Below are positions 55,046-64,000 of a stretch of 64,000 nt of DNA, piece after piece. The notes under the pieces were generated by a model. The model was given only the letters and a program-made list of their open reading frames with translations, had not been told where the DNA came from and searched no databases. This DNA comes from Paraconiothyrium sp. Pb-2020 (lineage: Eukaryota; Ascomycota; Dothideomycetes; Pleosporales; Didymosphaeriaceae): contig JAJUBI010000008.1 of NCBI GenBank assembly GCA_022419385.1, positions 1,116,001-1,180,000 of the forward strand, in the 5' to 3' direction. Within the stretch, counting starts at the first letter, position 1. Each line of letters starts with the position of its first letter. Both the position numbers and the translations under genes were made by a program.

Positions 55046-56099
55046 CTATGCAATGACTTTCTGCGGCGTCTGTTCAATTTTGCCGCTCTTGCTCTGCAAC
55101 GATTCCGGTAGCAAGTTCTCATGCTCTTGGCCAAATGGCATGTCATCTCCATCCAGTACCCGACGTACCTTTAAGGTCGACGCCGCACCATGCATGCCCA
55201 CTATATTTAGAGTCCTCTCTAGCTCACCCCACACCTTGACCGGTGGTGACTCTCCCTTGAAAAGCTCCCGCCCAGCATGGATCAACTCGTTCGCGGCGAA
55301 GCTGCCCGGGGCGTACTTGGGCTCATACGGCTTGCGGTCCCACTGGTTGCGCTGCATCCGGTACAGGGTCTGCATCATGCTGCCTTCTATCGCACCAGGA
55401 TCCAGAACTTCATGATCAATCTTCGGAGCGTCTCCTGCCGATGCGCCTCCACCGCGCTCACGGGCCGCAGGCCCGGCTTCGCTGCCACGGTTTCTCGCTG
55501 GGCCACGAGCACCACCCGGTCCACGAGCACCACCAGGGCCACGGGCGCCATTTGCGCGAGGGGGACCGTCTCCACGTGCGCGTAGATTAGGCCCACCTCG
55601 TGGCCGACCGCCGGGAGCCCCTCCCTCACGGGTTGTGCGGAGAGTGGACGGAGCGCGGACCATTGTGCCTGGGGCACCGGCGGCTTCCTTTTTGACGAGA
55701 GGTTTCCGGGGAGTGATGATCTTGGGCCCTGCTGAGGGGACAGCGCCGGTTCTTTGCGCAATGACACCTCCGGTTTGGGGAGGACGTCGAGATTGGAGAT
55801 TTCCAAGCTGGTTTGCGGCGTTCATATTTCGTTGGCGGCGAGGCTGACGCTGAGCGGCACTCCCTATGAGAGATAGTTAGTTGGCAAGCTGTTAAAAGGC
55901 ATGGCATTGAGGCTATTCGATGCGTACCCGTCATGGCGTCCTTGAGCGATGTACTCTGCGGTTGGGAGACGCCAGGCTGATCCTTGAGCCTGCGAGCGGA
56001 GGCGTGGAAGCCTCTGGAGTTGTGTGCGCTCCATGCTACACGCTGCGACAATGGTCGTCCAATTGTGCCCATTGAAGGGCACACGTAGCGTTGCGACAT
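55046..56099 (-). CDS. Mitochondrial protein with Arg/Gly-rich middle, possibly mitoribosomal
   Basis: Two exons on the minus strand, 56099-55928 and 55863-55046, 64-nt intron (gtacgc...catag), phase 1, 329 aa. The N-terminus is an Arg/Ser presequence ending in RGFHASARRLKD, a common fungal mitochondrial cleavage context. Next a low-complexity region (residues about 100-190) with RGGPNLRARGDGPPRANG and repeated GPGGARGPGGARGP, RNA-binding-like. The C-terminal 120 residues are ordered: HEVLDPGAIEGSMMQTLYRM, YAPGSFAANELIHAGRELFK, VKVWGELERTLNIVGMHGA. I recall similar text in fungal proteins annotated as small-subunit mitoribosomal, but cannot name the subunit. It is divergent from cdc26. Confidence 0.75.
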
Positions 56100-56447
56100 G
56101 GCGGCAATGGATGCTGGAAGCTGGGATTGTGACTTTTGGCTTGAAGCCGTGGAGAATAGCTTGGCACGCTAGGGGTCCCTTCACATCGCCCGTGCGCGCG
56201 AGGTGCGGAGCATCCCGAGCATTGTTCACGGTTTAGCCTTCGTCACAATTATCACTCAACAACAATTTTTGGACGACATCTCATTCCTTCGAAGGCGTTT
56301 GTCGCATCTCTGTTTAGTGTAAAGCACGCACGAAGCTCGCGTTTCGAGCACAAAATCCGTCAACGCGCTACATACCCATATCAATCCCTCTCAAGAAATA
56401 AGATTACACCACTGGCCCAAATCCTGCAAACATTACCATAGGTCGGT
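56100..56447. promoter_or_regulatory. Bidirectional promoter of the mitochondrial gene and cdc26
   Basis: 348 bp between two divergent starts. No consensus element I can defend. Confidence 0.4.
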
Positions 56448-56678
56448 ATGCTTCGCCGTCCCGCCACCACTATCACTCTAACCTCCACGGACCTGGACGC
56501 CTACGAGGCCAACCGCCAGCGCAAGATTTGGGAGAAGCAGCAGCAGCAAGCTCAAGCTGCGCAGACTGCCAACGGTCCCAACAACCCCGTGGAGCCGGGT
56601 CAGCATGGCTCAGTCCGATCACAGCAGCGGAGCCAGAAAGATCGCATTATGGGTGGGCAGTCGCGTCAGGGTAATTAA
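56448..56678 (+). CDS. cdc26: Anaphase-promoting complex subunit Cdc26 (Apc12)
   Basis: Small APC/C subunit whose N-terminus threads through the TPR superhelix of Cdc16/Apc6 and stabilises it. Single exon, 76 aa. The opening MLRRPATTITLTSTDLDAYE matches the Cdc26 signature (MLRR-x-P-T-x-I-x-L-T-x-x-D-x-x-x-Y-E); the rest is Gln-rich and then polar (QQQQAQAAQ, SVRSQQRSQKDRI). Length is normal for fungi. Confidence 0.85.
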   Translation: MLRRPATTITLTSTDLDAYEANRQRKIWEKQQQQAQAAQTANGPNNPVEPGQHGSVRSQQRSQKDRIMGGQSRQGN

Positions 56679-57240
56679 CGCGATAACATGAAAGAGCACG
56701 CATGGACCGTAAAGCTTGTATACTAAGACTTTGGAACTAGACTTTGAAGTTCTTGAAGGCGGTGCGGACGTAGTCATGGGCGACTAGATACGTCCCTGGC
56801 GTATGGTGTTGAGTGACCAGGCATTTGATCTGCTCTGAAGTTTGGCAGTACGCAAATCAGTAACGAGGTATGTCCATCAGTATATCAATCGATTAAGTCC
56901 TAAAAATACTATCAGAGCATTTGGTCTAGCCAGCAGGTAGTGCAAGCTACCAATGTTTTATGAGTACATACTCCTTCAAGACCACCGAGCGCGCGGCTAT
57001 CGCGGCTCATTCCTATGACAAACTGATACCACCACCACCTTGATTGGCATGCATTCTCCTTGAGCCATGTGAGGCGGTTTTTTCCTCATCGGTCATTGCT
57101 AGCGGAATGCAACAATGACGCGTCGGTCCGCGCAACGCGTGGAATGTCCCTGGCTCCAGCAACTCAATATGCCCACCCCTTGATATCCGTTGACGCCTCT
57201 CCGCTTTCTCTTGCCACTCGTATGAAGTGAAACCTACAGA
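56679..57240. other. Intergenic, GH16 promoter
   Basis: 560 bp; nothing recognised. Confidence 0.45.
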
Positions 57241-60200
57241 ATGGCACGTCTCAAAGCGGCGTCTGCGCTGCTGGTGCCCTTCGTATTTCGAGCTTCCGCA
57301 CAACAATATCAGCTTATACAAGAATACAACGCTTCCAACATCTTCGAAGAGTTCAACTTCTTCAGTGTAAGAAAAGGTCTCACTGACGAGGCGATGCTGC
57401 CTGCTAAGCTATGTTAGGGCTCTGATCCGACCGGTGGCTTCGTCCAATATGTGTCGAAGGAAGTTGCTGCAAGCACTCCGCTCATTGGCAATTCTTCAGA
57501 CTTGATCTACATCGGAGTTGATAGTTCCAATGTTTACACTCCCGGTGGACTGGGACGACCAAGCGTCCGACTTGAGAGCAAACTTACCTTCACAGAAGGT
57601 CTTTTCGTCATCGATCTTACACACATTCCAGTGGGGTGTGGTACTTGGCCAGGTAGTATGGCCTTTCAATTTACACTTACCTAGCTGATCATCGTTGAAT
57701 AGCACTCTGGACGACTGGTTTGACTGACTGGCCAATCGACGGTGAGATCGATATCATCGAGAACGTCAACGACGCTCGTGCCAACAACGCTGCTATCCAC
57801 GCCGCTGACGACTGCTCTGTGAACGCGACCACCGCGCAAACCGGCACGTGGAAGAGCACAGATTGCAGTATCGCCCATGACGAGAACCAAGGATGCGGCA
57901 CTATCTTCACTGAGCCCTTTAACTATGGCTCCGAATTTAATGCGAACGGCGGTGGCGTCTACGCGATGGAATGGACCAACGACTCTATCAAGATTTGGTT
58001 CTTCCCACCTAATAATGTACCTTCCTCTCTCTCGAACGGCGATGTCCCTGATTCGGAGTTGTTTGGTACCCCGAGCGCAAGTTTTTCGGGACCATGCTCT
58101 GGCTTATTTAGTGAGAAGTTCTTCAACCATAGCATCGTTATTGACACTACGTTCTGTGGTGGGTGGGCAGGCAGCACATTTGGCACTGGCAGCTCATCGT
58201 GCCCGCTCAAAGAAGGGCTGAGTCCGCAGGATAGTTGCGTGGACTTCGTGGCGAGTAACCCCGAAGCCTTTAAGGACGCGTACTGGGGGATCAGGAGCGT
58301 CAAGGTCTGGGAAAAGGTACCCGGTTTCACTGTGCCAGGGCTTGCAACACCTGGACTCGACCTACCTACACCGATTGCAACGATTGAACCTCTCGATGTT
58401 CTGATCAAAGGATCTGTATCGAAGAATGTCACCACACCGGTCGCGACCATTGAACCCCTACATATTTCGCCCTTGACTGGTGGAGTGCTCCATGCTTTCG
58501 ACAATAGCGGAGCTCCTGTTGACGATGATGAGGACAACATTGGGGATGACTTGGAAGATATTGTGGACGCCACTGCGGATTCTTCGGATGACGATCCCTT
58601 GTCCGATCTTTTTGATACAGAAGAACCCAGCGGCATTATCATTGCGGTCGATATAGACCCTCTCACCTCCCAAGCCGCTGTTCTTCTTGACCAGACTGGA
58701 TCAAGCTTATACGGCGGTAATGGTCATCTACCCTCGAAACCACCTGCTGTCCCTTCTATTCGCGCACCATTCGGCGTCGGCAATACGGAGAACCCCAAAG
58801 ACATCTTCCCACCAAAGTTATCGCTCCCTGTGCCTACAAAGGGACCTCGAATCCCTGCCCTAAATGGTGACGCAGGTATCGTACCTCCACATCTGCAAGC
58901 TGGTCGGCCAGTGCGCCAGCAGAATCCCGCCCTGGGTGGATTCGTAGGCGTCCAGAGACCGAATACACTTCCCCTGCTACTTCCGAGTCCCATCGGTAAT
59001 GTGGCCAAACCGGGATTGGTTCCTCAGGTCAGCAATCCAGAGACCACTACGGCCGAACTCCCTCTTTCCGACCCTGTTGACCCAATAGCTGTTCCTCAGC
59101 TCAACGCTTCCGGCCTTGGTGCCCCATGGGTTAACATTTCCAAGGCTGACGCTCCAGTAGCTGTTCCGCAGCTCAATGCTTCTAGCATTGGCGTCCCAGG
59201 GGTCAATGCTCCCAAGGTCGATGCACCACTCGTACTGGTGACGCCGAGCGGAGACAATACGGGCCTTCTACCGCTTCAGCACAGCAATCCTCTTATTCCT
59301 GCCGGCATTGGTAACACAGGGGTCGTTCCGCCTAGCATCAGCGATAGCCCCATAGTCAGTCTCTGGTATTCGTTTAGCCCTGTGCTCAAGCAAAAACTTG
59401 TGGCTGCGGCGGCCCACTTACCTCCGCCCACCCCCGGAAGCAGCCCCCTAAATGATCTTTGGGCCTCTTTGAGCCCTGAGCTGAAGAGTGAAGTCTGGAA
59501 TGCAGCGAGGAATCTGCCCGCTTCGACGCCCGAGAACTCGGTCCCCACCATATCCGATTTGATAAATGCTGCTTCAAGCGGGCAGACTACCGATATCGAC
59601 AGTTCACCAGGACTGCCGTCAATGGATATTCCGCCTGCCGTGAAGCCTGTTGGTGGTCTGTTGGGCTTCCTAGATGCGAAGACGAAAAACAAGCTGAAGG
59701 CTTTGCTTGGACAAATCTCAGCAGCGCCAACAAGCGACAATGACTTGAAGCGACAGGTCTCAATCTCAAGTCCACTCCCAACGCAGGCGGTAGTAAACAA
59801 TTTGCAGCCACTTCCTGTCTCGATCGGGAGCACAGTACCGGCAAACCTGTCTCAGCCCGCACTCCCAGTCTTCAAGCTGACGCCAAATGTGCCCGTCACT
59901 GCGCTGACCACGACTGATACAACGAATGCCATGACAGGCCTTTTCAGTCTCCTTGACGACAGCACAAAGGCACAGATAGCGGACTTGCTGCTTGGAGACG
60001 ACTCATCGACCGCAGACGTTCCGCAGCCGAGCGGAGCTGCTGTAGGTGAGGTCACACGCCGCTCACATGTATCCTATCCCTGGAAAGGACAACCGACCTG
60101 GGACGTTGCCAAGCAATATCTTCTTGCTGACACGCTTGACAAATTGGACAGCATCATCAAAACAGTCGCCAATCTTGATGGTGAAGGTCCAGACGTTGTG

Positions 60201-61772
60201 ACAAACAACATTTGGGATGTTTTGAACGTGCAGGATGTGCAGCCACTCAAAAACTTGATTGACTCTATTGATATAAATGACAGATTGCAGCTGGCAGATT
60301 TCCTCACAGGGGAGAAGGACATTTTTAACGACATTGGAAGTTTGATCGCTCTGCTTCTGCTTGGTGATGGCACCACGAAAGCATCTGGACTGCAGGACAT
60401 TATGAACGCCGCGAACAATTACGCTCGTTCGCCAAATGACGAAACGATGAACGTGTTCATGGAAATCCTTCAAGATTCGGCAAGCGCACTCTACGGTCAC
60501 AATGTCTCTAAAAGGAACCCAGTAAAGGATCGTGTCCGCGCTCGCGACGCTGCTACCAACTGGACTGCGCAAGACAAGCTCGCTCTCGCGCAAAATATCT
60601 ACGCTTTGTGCCCAGCTCCTGCTGCCATTGGCATCCCCTTCCCGTCACCCAACGATCTTGCGACAGACTTGCTAGACCCGCGCAAGACTCTCGAGGACGC
60701 CACGACTGCCTTCCGAGTCAAGCTGCAAGCCTACTTCGACGTCACTGTGCAAGGCTGCTGGGGCAAGATCAACCAATGGCTTGCATGGCGTCAGCTTCTT
60801 CGCAAGCCTGGAACCTCCACCATATTGCCCTTCCCTGCGACGAAGAACGTGAGCATGCGTATGCGGTCAAGAAAGAAGGACGACGTCGCACCTAAAACTT
60901 CCGACCCACAAGGCCTTCTTGAGCAGCAAATCTACACTATCTGCCCTAAACCAGATACCTTCTCTACCGACCAACTGATCGCCGAACTTGAAGATGCGAA
61001 TACATCTATCGAGGTTGCGATCAGTCATTTCCAGAACAAGCTATGGGCGTACATGGCGAAGCTGCAATCCTGTTCGGACCAAATCAGAACTTACGGACCC
61101 AAGCTCAAAGCCCTGAGCGTGCCTCCTTCCACAGAGCCTTCCTTGCACACCACCGAGCATGAGGAGATGAAGCGGCATCATGCTCGCCAGAGCCTTCCGA
61201 GTCTCGCCGGTCTACCTCCTCAGGTTCTCTTGTTCTTGGCCAAGCTGCAGCAGAGTGGTGTACCTTACAAGAGCCTGTCTTTCAAGGAACAGAAGGACAT
61301 CTATGACGCTCTTCTCGCAGGCACTAGCGCTGGCTGGCCTGGCAACCCTCGTAGCAAGGAACAGGTCCAGAACTTGATCTTTCAATTGACGCAGGCTACC
61401 GCGCCCCAGCTCTCAGGTGTTAACGGCGGTGGTCCCCCTCTCTCAGGCACTGTCTCACCTCCACCTCCACCACCACCTCCTCCCCCTCCACCTCCGCCAC
61501 CGCCACCGCCAGGCAATGGCCTACCTCCACCTCCGCCTCCCCCAGGCACTGGTCCACCTCCGCCGCCACCGCCTCCTCCTCCAGGCTTTGGCCCACCTCC
61601 ACCTCCCTCCACCACCGCCTCCGCCTCCCCAGGCACTGGTCCACCTCCGCCGCCACCGCCTCCTCCTCCAGGCTTTGGCCCACCTCCACCTCCACCACCG
61701 CCTCCGCCTCCCCCAGGCACTGGTCCACCACCGCCTCCACCACCACCTCCGCCCCCCGGGCTCGAACGGTGA
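57241..61772 (+). CDS. Giant secreted GH16 glucanase-like protein with repeats and poly-proline tracts
   Basis: Exons 57241-57366, 57418-57652 and 57703-61772, introns 51 and 50 nt, phases agree, 1476 aa to the stop as read. Signal peptide MARLKAASALLVPFVFRASA. GH16 domain about residues 25-330: GIGxxD-like VDSSNVYTPGG, PSVRLESKLTF, TWPALWTTGLTDWPIDGEID with catalytic E135-x-D137-x-x-E140 (EIDIIENV), AMEWTNDSIKIWFFP, WGIRSVKVWE. Beyond it lie: repeats of IATIEPL/VATIEPL; two 23-residue units (AVPQLNASGLGAPWVNISKA and its partner); four LxxLsPxlK-like helical units (59.35-60.0 kb); two copies of a Cys domain (NIYALCPAP... and QIYTICPKP..., each with a second Cys after about 45 residues); and formin-like Pro runs (61.45-61.77 kb). 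Dibasic Kex2-like sites (LKRQ, TRRS, SKRN) separate several parts. The GH16 type with ExDxxE fits endo-beta-1,3-glucanase-like enzymes; the tail has no family I know. The frame is displaced near the 3' end (next entry). Confidence 0.85.
61543..61712 (+). repeat. Tandem minisatellite coding poly-proline
   Basis: About 65 nt beginning ccaggcactggtccacctcc and running through ggctttggcccacctccacctcc occur twice, about 85 nt apart, coding GTGPPPPPPPPPPGFGPPPPP units. Such Pro codon arrays are prone to slippage. Confidence 0.7.
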
Positions 61773-62496
61773 TGGCAGTTTTGATGACAGCAATCCCACT
61801 GGGCCCGGGAATGACCCCTTTGCCGGTGATCCCAATAACGATGGCTCAGCTGGCGGTCCTGCTGATGGCGTAATCGTGCCGCGCCCTTCCCGATGCTCCC
61901 GTCATGGCCTTCTCTCCTGACACTGTAGACGACGGCTCTCAGGATTCCAGCGCCGGGGATGTCAACCCCGCGTTCCCCGTCGAGTCTCCAGGCTTCCGTT
62001 CCCGTATCCTGAGAAGTCTGCCTTCCAAGCGTCAAGAAGACCAAAACGGCGTCATCCCCGACACCGAAGCCCCGCCGACCTCGACGCCATCCTCGGACCC
62101 CACGGCACCCTCGACCCTTACGGCTTCCTCGGGCCCCAAATCGCTTCCCCCGACGCCTCCACCACTGCCACACCAGACCCCCACGACCAGCCAAATGTCC
62201 CCGACGACCAGCTCTACGACCTGCCCGACACTGCCGTGGACGAGGCTAGTCCGGACGTCGATCAGGCGCTGCAAAAGGGCGAGCAAGACCCATTCGGGCA
62301 GCTGCAGTACGACAAGGATGTCAACGATGATAGTGCGGAGGACAAGTTGGAAAGCAAGGAGTTCCTAGGGAAGTTGAGACATCATGAGCACAGTGAAGAC
62401 AATGAGAAGTATTTGGGGGATCCGAAGGATGTGGAGGACTTTGTGAACAAGTTCCTGAAGGGAAGTCCACAGGCGGGAGGCAAGGTGGTGCCCTAG
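61773..62496 (+). pseudogene. Displaced-frame C-terminal extension of the GH16 protein
   Basis: After the stop at 61770-61772 the neighbouring frame continues at once with an acidic, protein-like run (GSNGDGSFDDSNPTGPGNDP) to about 61875; the third frame carries on (APVMAFSPDTVDDGSQDSSA, FRSRILRSLPSKRQED) to about 62060; then the earlier frame resumes (ADLDAILGPHGTLDPYGFLG, LYDLPDTAVDEASPDVDQAL, EFLGKLRHHEHSEDNEKYLG) to a stop at 62494-62496. All three changes fall in C-runs (ccccccggg near 61759, gcgcccttccc near 61885, gccccgcc near 62072). One-base errors in the assembly would give one protein of about 1,715 aa; real slippage mutations would truncate it. An intron solution (gtaatc...tgtag, 61870-61930) was tested and does not keep phase. 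Confidence 0.55.
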
Positions 62497-64000
62497 GGGT
62501 AGACTGAGAGGAACTGGAGTCTCGGCAAGGTATAAGCATGGACTTCACGAGTGATGTTTGATGGAAATGACTGAGAATATTTTAGCGCTAGGGCATCAAA
62601 TTGTAATTTGCATTTATCTTCGATCAAACGTACCTTAACGCCTTACGTGTGACCTCTTCGCTTCGTATCTATGTACACTTCCTCGGTTCAAGCCTGTGTA
62701 AACCCATCGGCATGTGCTATTTAGGCAAAGCTGTTCGAGGAATAGCTCAGCTCCATGTGCACTTTTGTCCAGGGTTGTATGCAACTAAACTAAACTGCCG
62801 GACTCTGCTCCGGGGATCCCAATCCATACCTAGGGTATGTCTATCGCTATTTCCTATAGGTCCGGAAGTAGTCAAGAGAGGGCTACGTAAACCCTATACG
62901 AAACAGACGTGTGGAGGATCTACAGCACCATCAACGGATGTTCGGCCCTTTCTGTCACTTGATCACGATTCTGCTGGTTCATTCTACGGTATTCGCCGTA
63001 GTTGCTATATCGAGTTGCCCGGGCAAGAGATTCGTCTTGCTCCAGTCTTGTCGACCAGGGCGTCATATCAAACGTGGAAAGAGTTGCCTGATTTAGCTCC
63101 CGTGTGTTTCCAAGGGTGTATGCGATAGTCCGCAAAACACCATGTCCGCGAGGCTGACTTCTCAATCATTTGCTTGCTGGGGGCTTCCAGCCCCCACAAT
63201 CATCTGTCTGCGCCACACATCATCAGCCCCATCGTTACATTATCTACCCATGGAATTCAGAAACCGCAGAAACGGCGAGCAGAGAACCGCCTTCCCGAAC
63301 AGGAACCCTTCGGCCCACGTTCTCGGCATCGCAGACATGGACGCGGTGAACCCGACCCGCGTCCCGGAGCGGTAGGTGGTGTTTGTCACACGTGGAGCAT
63401 GCAAAGGTGAGCGGGAGACACGAGGGCGACGCAAGGGTGGCGGGAAACGCGAGGAGAGCGCTTTTGCGTCGTGGTCTTGCGTCGCAATCGTTGATACGCA
63501 AGCTGCGTGAACGGCTGTGGAGGTAAGGCGTGCCCTTGGCGCTGGCGTGCCTTGCATGTATGCATACGTACATGTGCACACGCGTGGATGCGGTGTCTCC
63601 AGTGGTTGTGCGAGACCGGGGTAAGACTCACCCTGAGGTCTGGCTTGTGCGATGGCTGGTTTGCATGTGCAGTGGTCGTGAGGGTGAATGGGAACGGCGG
63701 TGTGCGGTGTTCACAGTATGAATTCGCCGCGCTGTGAAGCGTCGCACGAGTGCTGCATGTTTCCGATGGAGAAGCGAGAACGCATCTTCGGCTCTTTCAC
63801 TGGTGTCCTTCTGGCGAGAATTGCTTTCATTACTCATGATGTGAAAATACTATTGCGTATGTGGCCAAGATCAAGCTGACTGGTAGGCATCAAGTCCCGT
63901 TAGGTGAACGTGCCCTACTGGAAACGTAACATCGATGAAGCAGGATACCTGCGGAAGGAGTCACTTTGCTAGATGCAGGTTGCAATGAGGCGGTAATCTT
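62497..64000. other. Intergenic or undetermined end of window
   Basis: 1.5 kb. A 159-codon plus-strand frame (62649-63128) and several short frames have no family signal. A perfect 8-bp hairpin TGGGGGCT-TCC-AGCCCCCA lies at 63178-63196. A gene extending from beyond the window cannot be excluded. Confidence 0.4.

Noticed and set aside
61870..61930. GT-AG intron (gtaatc...tgtag) to repair the GH16 3' frame
   Set aside because: Both flanking frames were tried; the joined phase gives a non-protein-like frame that soon stops, so single-base changes at C-runs fit better.
62649..63128. 159-codon plus-strand frame near the window end
   Set aside because: Frequent rare-looking residues (many Cys, Arg, Leu) and no motif; looks like an untranslated open frame.
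63178..63196. Perfect hairpin TGGGGGCT-TCC-AGCCCCCA as a terminator
   Set aside because: Bacterial-type terminators do not apply here and no gene ends nearby; kept only as a structural note.
1..64000. CRISPR arrays, prophage or bacterial insertion sequences
   Set aside because: Introns, codon style and gene families are fungal; no regularly spaced repeats or prokaryotic elements were seen.

Overview
The window is nuclear DNA of a filamentous ascomycete (Pezizomycotina; Dothideomycetes, probably Pleosporales, is an inference from the gene styles). Genes are spaced at roughly 1.5-3 kb on both strands, carry short GT-AG introns of 45-70 nt, and include filamentous-fungus families (CreB, LSD1 with an HMG box, GT69, GH128, Zn2Cys6 regulator, TOS1). 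There are no operons; all coordinates below come from reading splice sites and phases by eye.

Region 1 (0.7-21.1 kb) is mostly conserved core: CreB-type ubiquitin protease (with a 14-nt micro-exon that splits the catalytic Cys codon), LSD1-type histone demethylase, Lcl3 nuclease, the large subunit of arginine-specific carbamoyl-phosphate synthase, dynamitin, a GT69 mannosyltransferase and a zinc alcohol dehydrogenase.

Region 2 (21.4-26.7 kb) is a gene graveyard: a GT69 relic whose two ends are fused, a broken F-box-like gene, a frameshifted DEDDh-exonuclease-like gene, and relics of a dispersed family with C2H2 fingers, an AT-hook stretch and an acidic tail. A second relic of that family lies at 54.55-54.87 kb.

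Region 3 (27.3-39.1 kb) has a tiny Gly/Ser/Tyr protein, FAN1 nuclease, an MFS transporter, a GH25-like protein that has lost the catalytic D-x-E pair, an F-box-like protein, a two-domain protein of unknown function and a cytosolic GH128 glucanase.

Region 4 (39.5-48.7 kb) looks like an accessory metabolic cluster: FAD monooxygenase, a degenerate M35-like protease, a P450, a secreted GH31 glycosidase and a divergently transcribed Zn2Cys6 regulator, with a CGG-N6-CCG site in the shared promoter.

Region 5 (49.1-64 kb) has a TOS1-type cell-wall protein, ribosomal protein S13, the COMPASS subunit Sdc1, a mitochondrial Arg/Gly-rich protein divergent from the APC/C subunit Cdc26, and a very large secreted GH16 protein with internal repeats, Cys-pair duplications and poly-proline tracts whose reading frame is displaced three times at C-runs near its 3' end. 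The last 1.5 kb holds no gene I can support.
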